From assembly GCA_020698575.1 (NCBI GenBank), contig CM036243.1:26581403-26645402 (forward strand): a stretch of DNA of 64,000 bases, written 5' to 3'. The notes under the pieces were generated by a model. The model saw only the letters and a list, made by a program, of their open reading frames with translations. It made no database searches and had not been told where the DNA came from. The position numbers and the translations under genes are program-made. This DNA is from Bostrychus sinensis (Eukaryota; Chordata; Actinopteri; Gobiiformes; Eleotridae). This document shows, piece after piece, positions 47,924 through 58,081 of the stretch (positions within the stretch are counted from its first letter, which is position 1; the number at the start of each line of letters is the position of its first letter).

Positions 47924-48573
47924 TACAACCCCCAGTCTCGAAAAAGTTGGGACACTGTGTAAAATATAAACAAAAACTAAATGTAATGATCTGCAAATCT
48001 CATAGAACCATAGCTGTTACAATGGAGCAACTGTATGTTACCATTTCATGAAGAAATGTAGCAGATTTTTTAATTCAGAGGCAGCAACACATCTCAAACA
48101 AGTTGGGATAGAGCAACAAAAGGCTGGAAAGAACGTTTTACTAGTAACAACACAGCTGGAGGAGCACTTTGCAACTAACTAGTAAGATGTTTGGAGTATA
48201 AAAGGAGAATTTTAGAAAGGCAGGGTGTCTCATTGAGGTCTCATAGATCCCGAAGATCAGGGGCATCCAGTACTTCTATTACAGACTCTGCCTTTCTTAA
48301 TCCTCAATTTATACCCAGACATCTTACAGAAATGTTGATAAGAATTAGCATAATTAGTTGCAAAATGCTCCTGCAGCTGTTTCTATAGTAAAACTTTATT
48401 TTATCTTTGTTTGTGGCCCCATCCCCAACCTTTTTGAGACGTGTTGCCATCATCAACTTCAAAATGAGCCATGTCATTTGGCATTTGTCATAAAATGGTA
48501 ACACCTGATATGTTGCATTTTGTTTTTACTTATGTTTTACAGAGTGTCCCGGCTTTTTCGTAATGGGGTTGTA
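47924..48573. mobile_element. Nonautonomous DNA transposon with TACAACCCC termini
   Basis: Starts TACAACCCCCAGTCTCG then 'aaaaagttgggacact'; ends 'agtgtcccggctttttcg' then 'taatggggttgta'. The ends are inverted repeats of about 30 bases. A second inverted pair lies inside ('agcaacacatctcaaacaag' against 'tttttgagacgtgttgcc'). About 650 bp with no transposase; frequent in teleosts. Its family assignment (probably TA-target, Tc1/mariner-related) is inference. Confidence 0.75.
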
Positions 48574-49326
48574 TCTCCTTACTTGTCTATCTTCGTCTTT
48601 CTCTGTCCGACCATGATATCCCGCTTCTAAAGTCACTTTTTGCTACAAGTGTCAACTCCGGCACGAGTCCTAAATTACTTTTTGGATCAGCGTTGACATG
48701 CACCACTCACCCCTTCAGCTCACACAGTGTTTTTCTATTCATCCGTCTCCCAATGCTATTTATTCTCTCTATTGCCCTTTTGCGATTTTTTTTTTTTTTT
48801 TTTTTGTCTGAGCCTACAAACAGACATTCACGCTTCTCTCCATATGGGCTTTAATTTGCCATTGTCCCCCAAGATATTCCTCGCTCCGGCTTGAGATAAA
48901 GGGATAATCACTTCAAAGGGAAGCTGTGGGGGGACTGGCCCCTCCCCTTGAGCTGAAAAGGAGAAGTGGACAATACGCTAATTGAGAGGGGGAACTGATC
49001 ACAGGGTCTGTTCAAAGGGACAGCTGGCCACGCCCCCTCTTGCCTCCGATGCACTTAATTTTATTAGTGTTTATGGTAATGCTTCAGCCAAAATTATCAC
49101 TCGAACACACCACAGCCTTTGAACTCACAAATATTGGGTTATTTGCAATTATCCACCCTCTCCTTGGCTTTTTGGAGCACAAGTGTAGGAGAAAAGTGGA
49201 AAAAAACAAACTAAATGAATTGTTCGCAACTGTTGGGACAAACCATGGGCAGGCTCATGATGTTAGTCCACATGTTTTTATAAAAAGTAACATGAAACTA
49301 ACAGACGGGCCTGTGCAACAAATGAT
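48574..49326. other. Intergenic, GC-richer, possible conserved noncoding element
   Basis: Higher complexity than the surroundings, with a T-run at 48787-48805. A 100-codon open frame at 49040-49342 has no motif. Candidate regulatory region upstream of axin2 only by position and composition. Confidence 0.25.
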
Positions 49327-49600
49327 CAGAGGTGGAAAGTGACTAAGTGTAAGATTACTTGTGACAAGTATCACAAGTAATCTTTTGAGTTTGGAAATGT
49401 GTAAAAGTTAAGTTGGTCGTACACATGCCTTATAATCACAAGGTCACAGGTTGGATACAGGTTTTGAGGGTAGTAGTAGTAGTAGTAGTAGTACATTTTG
49501 CTGTAGATTTTGTTGAGTACAATCACTTCTATTTGTTTAATATTATTTTGCTTGAGTAGTAGTTGGAGCACTTCTTATTCTTCTGTTAATGGCACACAGT
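49327..49600. mobile_element. Tol2-like hAT miniature element with GTA microsatellite
   Basis: Begins CAGAGGTGGAAAGTGACTAA and contains 'gattacttgtgacaagta', a run of GTA triplets at 49462-49492, and 'ttgcttgagtagtagttgga' near the right end. No coding capacity. Confidence 0.55.
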
Positions 49601-51098
49601 CAAAGTATTTGCACTATGTTTAACTCCTCTGTCTTGTTCCTTATATTTTGACACCTGTACCTAAGCCAGTAAATACTTTCCCTGTGTTGTTAATGCAAGG
49701 CCTAATTAAAGAGCAGCTCCGTTTCCAGTCTGTGGAGATACAGCAAGATGCCTTTAATTTCTTCCCCAACCACGAGCTCTCAATTAGCCCCCGGGTCACC
49801 TCGTTTTATTGGGGCTTTATAGCCAGTGAGCAGCAGCACTCTTGTCCTTGTATTGTGGCTTTAAAGCGTTGGGATCTTCCTGTGAAATGGTTAGGGCCCC
49901 AACAAAGGGGTCAGGGCAGGGTCAACATCAAAAAGTGGCTTCTTGTGGCTACTTTACAGCGGCCTCCCTTTGTCGCAGCCAAACACAAGAGCGGGTCTTC
50001 AGGGGTCAACAGGTGTGGTCTTATAGGTTTAGCATCTCATGACTGCCAAATAAATACATAAAAGGACAGCTTGTGTGTTCATTTGATCCTTAATGAACAG
50101 CAGTATTGGCCACACTTTGAATATATGTGGAATAGTTAAGCAGCTTTAATTTACATTTTCTTAGTACGACACTGAACCATGCATGAACTGCCAGTCTGCA
50201 AAATTTCAAACGTCTGTCGACTTTTTATTTCAGTGATATGTGCGGCGTAATTTAATTTAAGTTCAGATATAATCTTATCCTAAATGAGAAATATCCCACT
50301 TTTAAGATTGTCCTATACTTCAAAAATTACATTTTATAGCCTCTCTGTGATGCTTCCTTTTTAAAGGACACTTTAAAGAAGCTGGTGTGGAGATAATAAT
50401 ATGATTACATATTTTACATTTGTCCTCACAGATCATGATGATACCCTGTGCTACTGCTGCTGACCCATTTTGCAATTGTGAATTTTTGCCATCTTATTTG
50501 CAGTTTGTATGATGTAATGTTTCAGTATGATGGTGTTAATAACAAAAGTGCACATCTTTAAGTGAACTACTTTCTGACTAAGTAAAACTGATAGAAGAGC
50601 CATTATAAAAGCCACCAGCCTTGACAACAAGCCAAATATATATAATAGTAAAATACTTAACAACACCAACAATTCCCCCTCACTTTGATGCAGTCAGGAG
50701 TTCAATTACTCAATGTGGAGCCAAAATAAAGCCATTAAAAGAAGAAGTTTGTGTCAGGAGGACAGGGCAATGATAAAGCTCCATCTTGGCAGGTGTGTTT
50801 TATGTCTTTGTACCATTAGATGGAGATGTGAGCAACAGTTAAGGCAAGTTGCTGTCCAAAGATTACTTTGCTTAGCATTCATTGAGAGTGCTTTCACGCC
50901 TGCCACATTTGGTCCAGTTCAATTGCACTCAAGTCTGGTTAGCTAGTTAGTGCAGTTTTAGCTGGTGTAATAGCGATCCAGTGAACTTTAGTGCAGACTA
51001 ATGTACCCCCCAAAAAGGTATGGGCCAAATTCTATGACACAATGTAGCAATGTAACAAATTTAATCAGGGTTCAAACCAGATCACTCACACTTCAGCT
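49601..51098. other. Intergenic; 49640-50060 may be conserved noncoding
   Basis: The first 420 bases form a GC-richer block, open for 137 codons in one frame but starting on TTG, with no domain and no splice pair. It has homeodomain-like CTAATTAAAG (49702-49711) and CAATTAG sites. The remainder to 51098 is AT-rich with nothing recognised. Confidence 0.3.
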
Positions 51099-51296
51099 TT
51101 TGGCTGCTCCTTTACGGGGTTGCCACAGCAAATCAAATGCACAGTTTAGTGCTGGATGCCCTGTCACATACTGTGACTGGAGTGTGTGGGTGAAGTGTCT
51201 TGCCCAAGGACACAACGACATATGCAATGGTCAGAGTGGGAATGGAACCGCCAACCCTCCGGATCGTGGACGACCCACTTAATCCACGCAACTGTT
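51099..51296 (+). repeat. Interspersed repeat fragment
   Basis: 'ggctgctcctttacggggtt' and 'gccacagcaaatcaaatgca' followed by 'ggtgaagtgtcttgcccaag' match the fragments at 37964 and 29688, joined here in one element. Confidence 0.65.
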
Positions 51297-52250
51297 GTCC
51301 CTCATTAAGAACAGTAGATAATCTTTAATTTTTCTAGATGTAAAAGAGAAATCGCCACACAGTATGGTCATGTAAGATTCATAAATAAAAATCTGAGTGA
51401 AAGTTTTAAAATGACATGACATGCAAAATTAAACAAACTGACTTTGTTGTGATTATCGTTCACACTCAATATAAACCATAAGAGTGTACTTTAAGTGAAT
51501 GTAAAGATTTTAAGCATGTGTTTAAACAAAGAAAGTGACATGACCTCAAATCCACTGGGACCTGCCACACTGCGTGCTCATTTCTTCATGTGGCATTGTG
51601 AATTAAAGTCCACAAAAGGACAGTGAGGAAGTTGGATTGCATTAGTTCCCTTGTCCTGCTCCATCATGAGAGTTTTGTGAATCCGAATCCTCTGACTTAT
51701 ATAATTATATTCTCCTTTAAAGTTGATTTCCAACATCAAAGGGACAATATAGCCTTTGAAGTAGCATGGGATTGGATCACTGTCTAACCCACTCTTTAAG
51801 ATTCTGTCACAATGACATTAGGCAAGTCATGTGAATTAAAAGACTGGAGCTGAACAGCTTTTGCCTTTGCTCTCTGTCCAATTTCAATCAAAATGTCATG
51901 CTGTGCCATTTTCCCTCAATGTGGACCTGGCAACTGAGTTACGCTGACATCTTTGTGGCCAAAAGCCTGTGACTAATATGTAAATGATTTGACTGTTACA
52001 CTCAAAAGGATTATCAAAATGGGGCTATAACTTAAATAATAAGTTTTAAATAGCTATGTATATATTATTTCCTAATCATAATAATAAAAATTAATAATAT
52101 TGACAGAGACTATAAATATCACCAAGACAACATGGATTACATAGATGTCTGTTGAAACAGTATTAAAGTATATAAAGAGGGAAATACCCTAAATCTTTCC
52201 CTGTTCCATTTGGTTGTAGCCTAAACAAACAGTATGCAAACGTGTAATGT
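51297..52250. other. Intergenic, nothing recognised
   Basis: AT-rich. A CATCAAAGG TCF-like match lies at 51734-51742, isolated and of doubtful meaning. Confidence 0.45.
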
Positions 52251-52500
52251 CCTGGGTTAGTTATGAACACCAGGGTTTAGTACTAGTATAATACTGGTTT
52301 ATCATAGTTTAGAGCTGTTTTTTTTTTTTTTTGGTTTAGTCTACTTTGGTCAGTTCTTGTCTTGTTTTTGTCCTAAAGGCTTAGTCCTGGGAGTGCTATT
52401 TTGACATGGTTTAGATTATTCCAGTTCTAGTCTTGGTTTAGTCACAGCTCCAATCCAAAATGTACCTCTAGGCCTGGATTTAGTTCTGGATTAAAGGTGA
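52251..52500 (+). repeat. Fifth, decayed copy of the 11-bp minisatellite family
   Basis: 'cagggtttagtactagtata', 'ggtttagtctactttggtca', 'aaaggcttagtcctgggagt' and 'tctagtcttggtttagtca' are irregular relics of the unit. A T-run at 52319-52333 interrupts it. It ends only about 250 bases before the axin2 promoter region. Confidence 0.5.
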
Positions 52501-52699
52501 AACCACAGTCTAGACTTATCAGGGTTAGTCGTAGGTGAGAGGTGAAGAAAAAAAAAGAACATTTTAAATAGGCCGGCCTTTAGAAATACCTCCACCTCGG
52601 GCTGCATTGATTGTGATCTCCAGAAAAGCAAAAGGCGTACGTGTGTTTGCTTTATGTTTTGTGTTGAAAGTTGGTGTAGTAACAGACGGGCTGTAGGAA

Positions 52700-53000
52700 T
52701 AATGCTATTGGCGCGGAAGATCACTTACTTCTGACGCTCCAAAGCCTCAGGGAGTTGGCTCGAGATTGCCTGTCTTTGATAAGGTCCTGGCACTCATGTA
52801 AATCCTTTATCTGCCTTGAAAAGTTAAAAACGTCGCTATGGAGCATTTGAAAACCCCGAAATCGTTCACGAGGTGCATTTAAATCGCATTTTTATTCCAA
52901 ACTGATGCAGCGGGTTTATGGTTATTGGCGCTTTCTCACCTTTTGTATCGCTTTGCTCCGCTGGTTGCTGCGAGGACGCGCCGCTTTGTTTTTTATGTAT
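52700..53000 (+). promoter_or_regulatory. axin2: Probable axin2 promoter region
   Basis: GC content and CpG rise here from the AT-rich flank, ending in 'gcgaggacgcgccgc' and an ETS-like CTTCCGGGA at 53001-53009. No convincing TATA box is placed. A TCF/LEF-like CTTTGAT lies at 52774-52780. Mammalian Axin2 is a direct Wnt/TCF target with sites around exon 1, so the position fits, but binding is inferred. Confidence 0.45.
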
Positions 53001-53313
53001 CTTCCGGGACCAGGCCAGCGGTTCTTCACTTTGAAGTCCACAGTTAAACCTTCAGCCTAGTTGGTTTAGAAACAGCCTGGAGGATTTCTGCTGCCTGTCC
53101 TGACTTCTTGAAACACTACCTGGGCGAGAAAGACGAAGGAAAAGCCCTATTGCCTTTATTTATTATTAGTATATTTTTTTACGCACGGACTAATGTTTTA
53201 ATTTTGCCTTACTGCTGGACGGAGTGAAGCGCAGACGCGTGTTGTGCGCACAGCCTGTTGTTGTTGGACTACTTTACTTTTCTAATCAGGGAGGCTATTG
53301 GGCTACATGGATG
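53001..53313 (+). other. axin2: Probable axin2 noncoding exon 1 (5' boundary approximate)
   Basis: A strong donor, ATG|GTAAGT, ends the exon at 53313. It fits the vertebrate pattern of a noncoding first exon in front of the ATG exon. Two ATGs (53307 and 53311) lie just before the donor and would create short upstream frames. The transcription start is not visible. A second donor (GCGATG|GTATGT) at 53834 could end an alternative, longer or separate first exon; alternative first exons are known for mammalian AXIN2. Confidence 0.45.
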
Positions 53314-54652
53314 GTAAGTTGTCGGAAAGCTGTTTCTCAGGCCCCCTCTCTCGGCCGCTTTGATGTGCTGCTGCTGAGCTTTGAAGTTGAGAAATGCGGG
53401 CTATGTTTCTTGTTTGTGGGCGAGAAATACGGTGAGATAGATAAGAAGCTTATGTGTGTGGCTGCGTGAATGTGTAGACCAGATAAAAAGCGAATATTTG
53501 TCGGATCTAGCTGGGAAAAAGTGGGATGTATTCCACAGTTGAAGTCCCCCCTCCCCTCTCCCAACCCCTCAAGATTTTGACACCCCCAGTGATCTACATA
53601 GGCGCCGAGCCTGCCTACTCTGAGGTCAGTGTTGAATGGGACAGGGTACATTAAACTACAGTGGCTGTTTTGTAGCGACACGGGACACATGTGGCATCGC
53701 ACGGAGCCAGTCGGCGTCGTCTTCAGTGTCGGTTTTTGCGCTGGACTAATGCTTTGAGAGTTCTGCACCGGTGTAAATGGACTATTAGTTGAACTTTTTT
53801 ACGGATTTCACTTCTGCGGGAGCCTCCTGCGATGGTATGTCTGTAGTGTTGCCCTTTTGAGTGGATTTACCATTTTTACTAAGTTTTACAGTTTTACACT
53901 ACACGCCAGAGCTGCGTTCATGCTGCTGTAGCTTTTCTATCAAACCACGGTTCACTTTTACTGCGTTTAACATCAGCGCTGTCTCTTTTCAATTTGGGTT
54001 CTGTCTTTCGCATGTTTAGAGTTTTAGAGCTAATGCGATCTCTCTCGTCGTAGTTAAAACAGGTTAACATGCGTTTGGCTTTTTTAATAGGCTATTAATG
54101 CCTTGTGGAGTCGATTGGTCGCTTACATTACGCACAAGTGCCAGTGCTCTTTTCCCTCTGGGCATTTTACCGCTCGCACATTACACGGTTTAAGGTCATT
54201 GTGGTGCACATCAGATATAGTGCTGTATTCAGCTCTGGGATGATGACGACAAGTGTGGAAAAGTGGAGACGCGGAGGTTATACTGATGCAGACAGTGGCA
54301 GGGTGCGTCCGAAACAGATTGGGAATTAATTGGAGTTGAAGCCTGTGACATGGACTCGTTAGGAAAACACGTGTAAGCCACAGTTGTGAGGTTTTAGTGA
54401 AGATTGAGCGTCTGCGCGTTGATTATTCTTGTAAAAATCTGTTATGATGTGACAGATCAATGCACGTAGAGAATGTAGGCTGCAGTTGATCTCTCATTTA
54501 GATTATAAATAGATAAATGAAACGAAAAAAATCCTTTCATATTTCCTTTCTCTGAACCCTGCGAGGGTTTTTGAAAGGGACTGTTTACTTGATGTCTTTC
54601 TTTGAAGTTCAGCAGGATCTGGCTTTGATTAGATCAATACTTTGTGTTTCAG
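53314..54652 (+). other. axin2: axin2 intron 1 (probable)
   Basis: Bounded by GTAAGT and 'actttgtgtttcag'. It contains TCF/LEF-like CTTTGATG (53358-53365) and CTTTGATT (54623-54630). The first half stays CpG-containing, consistent with a CpG-island-like start region. Frames open on either strand (to 143 codons) show no domain. Confidence 0.5.
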
Positions 54653-54763
54653 AGTGAAGAGGAGCTGAGAAGCTCCCCCGCTGCTTTTAGAGAGTGAGGA
54701 GGATTAGGCTGGAGCTCAGTGGAGGCACGACGGCACTCTCACTCGCCAGCCGCAGCTAGAGCC
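54653..54763 (+). other. axin2: axin2 5' UTR part of exon 2
   Basis: It follows the acceptor 'ctttgtgtttcag'. It contains no ATG, and an in-frame TGA at 54695-54697 stops the coding frame from extending to the exon start. This supports initiation at 54764. Confidence 0.75.
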
Positions 54764-55584
54764 ATGAGCAGGGCGCTCACGGAGCACAGCAGCAACAGCT
54801 TCCGAGAAGATGCCCCTCGTCCTCCGGTCCCGGGCGAGGAGGGCGAGTCGTCATGCTACAACCCAAGCAGAAGTGGCAAAATGAGAGCCCAGAGCAAGGT
54901 TAAAGACATCCCCGCTCCTGGCTCCACGCCGCGGAGGAACGAGGATGGACTCGGGGAACCGGAGGGCAGTGCGTCCCCGGACTCGCCCTTAGTCCGGTGG
55001 ACAAAGTCTCTGCATTTTCTCCTGGGTGACCGAGACGGTGCTCACCTGTTCAGGACCTTTTTGGAGCGAGAGAACTGCGTGGACACTCTGGACTTTTGGT
55101 TTGCCTGCAACGGCTTCAGACAAATGGACTTAAAGGATACCAAAACGTTACGAGTTGCCAAAGTTATTTTCAAGCGGTACATCGAGAACAACAGCATAGT
55201 CGCCAAGCAGCTCAAACCCGCCACCAAGACGTTCATAAGGGATAGTATTAAGAAACAACAAATCGACTCTTCTATGTTTGACCAGGCACAGACCGAGATT
55301 CAGTCCAACATGGAGGAGAACTCGTACCAGATGTTTCTGACCTCTGACATATACCTCGAGTACGTGCGCGCTGGCTGTGAGAACGCGGCGTACGTCAACC
55401 ACAGCGGTCTGGGCAGTCTAAAGCTAATGTGTGGATATCTTCCTCCTCTCATCGAGGAAGAAGAGTGGAGTTGCAATGACTTGAAGGCAAAATCACTAGG
55501 GACTGTTGTTGGTCTGTCTTCGAAAAACCTGAGGGCTACTGCAACCCTCCGGACAGCAGCTGACATGTTGGAGAACAGTTGCAG
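54764..55584 (+). CDS. axin2: axin2 coding exon 2: start, tankyrase motif, RGS domain
   Basis: Axin2 is a cytoplasmic scaffold that assembles APC, GSK3, CK1 and beta-catenin so that beta-catenin is phosphorylated and destroyed; it is also a Wnt target giving negative feedback. The exon encodes residues 1-273 plus two bases (phase 2), ending at CAG|GTAAGG. ATG at 54764 has G at -3, and translation matches vertebrate Axin2 from FREDAPRPPVPGEEGE (residues 13-28), the tankyrase-binding motif. It also matches through RRNEDGLGEPEG (57-68). The RGS domain, which binds APC SAMP repeats, spans about 78-202 (WTKSLHFLLGD, CVDTLDFWFACNGFRQ, MFLTSDIYLEYVRAG). The motifs VVGLSSK and GYLPPL favour Axin2 over Axin1. 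The frame could be drawn further upstream only from a GTG at 54719; I reject that because ATG is conserved here. Confidence 0.97.
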
Positions 55585-57940
55585 GTAAGGGCACCTCAAA
55601 AAGGCATGTGTTGTAAACAAAAACTCTCTGCATCACTATTGAATGTGGATCTAATATCTCTCATAGTTTGCAATAAAAACATAAACAATTGTTTGTTTTT
55701 TTTAATAAGAAGGAAAAAACTTTTTGTACTGAAGTTTAAAAGTTTGGGAAGCGCTCATGTAAAGCTTGTGAATATGTCTTTTTACTGCCCGCATGTATTA
55801 GTCCAAGTACAGTGGATTTATGGCAGGTTATTTAACAAATGCCTAAGAAAAAGATAAAGGCAGCTGATCAAAGGGTCTCAGAGGAGCATGCCTGTATATT
55901 TGTGCCCTCCTGCCTTGCAGTTAGTCAAGGGTTTGGAGGGGTAGAGGGGCGGGCTGGCTACAAAACATCAATGGATCTGAGCCTTCCTTTTAAGTAAACG
56001 GTGTCTTGAAGGCAGCCCTCTGCTGGCTTGCTCAAGTTTCCTGTGCTTTGAAACCCTTCCTCCGGTTCAGGCATGAATTCAGACACCAATCCTCATGACT
56101 GCTATAACAACACAAAACACTATCAGTCTATTGTGAGTCTTGCTCTGTTTTCTCTTTATCCTATTGATTAAGCATATTGTTGTTATCCACCGTCGGAAAA
56201 TCTCCTATACTCCAAGGAATGCTAATACAAAGTTAAAACAACTTGAGCAGTGGGTCTCATGCCAAGCGGAGATATTGTTCTCTTGGTCGGAGATGAAAGC
56301 AGAGCTGTTTGTGGAAAGCATTTGGGCTTTTATCTTGAGCGCTCGTCCCACACATTGTCCAACAGCTGAAATCTTTTCAAGCCAAGAACATTCTCAAAAA
56401 TAGGATTTTATGCGCCGGCCCGCATCAAAGGACTCGCAGAGAAGTTTTAACTACTTTGTCTGCACATCTGGACGCAATTATTACAAAAAGAGAGCAAGCG
56501 TTGACAGAGTCTTTATACTTTGCTGTTGGTAGGAAAAGTGCAATTTACAGATAATCCATAAATTTGCTTTCAGGTTAACTAAACATTTATAGAGACGGTG
56601 GATCACTAATAACCTTTTGAACAGGAAGGAAACCCAGTGTAATAATTCACCTTAAACTCTCCCTGAAGGATCATATTTATCACAAGGGCACATGTCACTG
56701 TACAATTATTGATTTGCTCAAAAGCTGCGATGTCAAGTGAACAAACCATTAAGCACTAGGGATTTGGCATGTGGACGTCTCCTGGTTTCCCGGTGTGATC
56801 CTCCACATTCTTGTTTTTCACTCAAAGAATGGCAGACCAAAGAGAAAGCCCCCACTTTTTTCTCTTACCCTCTCTCCCCCATTGCCCCTGCCCCACGCCA
56901 TCTCTTTAGGTCAACCAATTTCCATTTCAAACATGTGGAACTAATTTTGCCACTGCAGACTCCTCATCTTCTTTGAGTCCCCCCAAAACAAAACAACCGC
57001 AGCTGTAGATTCAACTAGTGACAATTTTTGCTGAGGAGTTTGTGCCTGTTACTTCCTCCTTCTTATATCTGACGGAGAGCATGTTTTTGGAGAGAGACTT
57101 GAGGAGGGGAAGACAGGAAGGGGGGATTGCAGAAGAAAGAAAAGAGATGAAGAAAGAGGAGTGGGGGTGCACAGAGCCCAGCTGTGCTAAATACCTGACT
57201 CTTTGCATGGAGCTTCCAAAGGTCAGGTTTGTGCTTGGGGCCTAGGCTTTAGTCATGCTGGGGTTCTCCTCTCAGCAGTCTCGGCAGAAGGCATTCTCAT
57301 AAAGAAAGAGGCCCTCCTTCCCCCTTTCCCTCCCTCTCTCCCTCTCTTTCTCCCTCTCTCTCTCTCTCTCTGCAAAGCTCAAGTTCCCCCTTCTCTTCTG
57401 CCCCGCGCTCATCCTCGTCCACCCCCTTCATGAGTGCAACAGGAATGCAACACAGCGGGAGAGAGGAGAAAGACTGAGAGAAAAGGGAAGCAGGGGAGAG
57501 AGCTGGTGAAGGAGGGGCCCCAGACTGACTGATAGTAAAAGAGAGATAGGCACAGGAAAATACAACAACACCACAACAGCAACAGTAGAGAAACATACAC
57601 TAAGTAACTAATAAGAACGAAAGAAACATGTGCACTACTTGCATAGTTGAGGAAAAGTGATTCACAAAACGTATAGTAATCATTTTCCTATACAATAACA
57701 TGGCACCATAAGAAAACACAGCAGCTGAAATGAATATCCATAACCTTGATTGAACTAAAAACATATGATATAGGTGAATTTATTGTTTTTCAAAGTACAA
57801 AGACACAAATGAACCAAAGTTCAGGTAAACCAGCCTATAGAGGAGCAAGTGGAGAAAATTTTTTGGGGGAAGACTCTGTATTTAAGTTTGTTTTCTGGCT
57901 CTTGTATTGACAGTATTCATCTTTTTGTGCCTTTCTGAAG
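55585..57940 (+). other. axin2: axin2 intron 2
   Basis: GTAAGG donor, 'gtgcctttctgaag' acceptor. A good TCF/LEF match, GATCAAAGG, lies at 55866-55874 and CATCAAAGG at 56423-56431. A long CT tract sits at 57312-57371. Frames on both strands reach 99 codons only through this tract and show no domain. Confidence 0.85.
55866..55874. promoter_or_regulatory. TCF/LEF-like site in axin2 intron 2
   Basis: GATCAAAGG matches the high-affinity TCF/LEF consensus (A/T)(A/T)CAAAG(G). It lies 280 bases after the RGS exon. Such a site is expected by chance every few kb, so its function is inference from axin2 being a Wnt target. Confidence 0.35.
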
Positions 57941-58081
57941 GTCCAGCCGCCGAGGAGACCCCGCCAGCCCTTACTTTGTCAACTCCGGCTACATCTTTGC
58001 TCCTGCCACGAGTGCCAATGACAGCGAAATCTCCAGTGATGCCACTACGGATGACTCCATGTCGATGACCGATAGTAGTGT
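57941..58081 (+). CDS. axin2: axin2 coding exon 3
   Basis: 141 bases, phase 2 in and out, encoding about residues 274-320. It carries the highly conserved stretch GYIFAPATSANDSEISS and the following acidic/serine DDSMSMTDSSV. This lies between the RGS domain and the GSK3-binding region and is a hallmark of Axin proteins. The donor GT|GTATGT was chosen because it joins a valine codon to the next exon and restores the conserved SSVDGIPPY. Confidence 0.95.

Noticed and set aside
1..52700. Exons of cep112, the usual neighbour upstream of AXIN2 in mammals
   Set aside because: I looked for splice-bounded coiled-coil coding exons on both strands and found none I could recognise; the candidate exons at 6-15 kb do not look like coiled coil.
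54719..54763. Upstream start for axin2 at 54719
   Set aside because: The codon there is GTG; the ATG at 54764 begins the conserved protein and an in-frame TGA lies at 54695.
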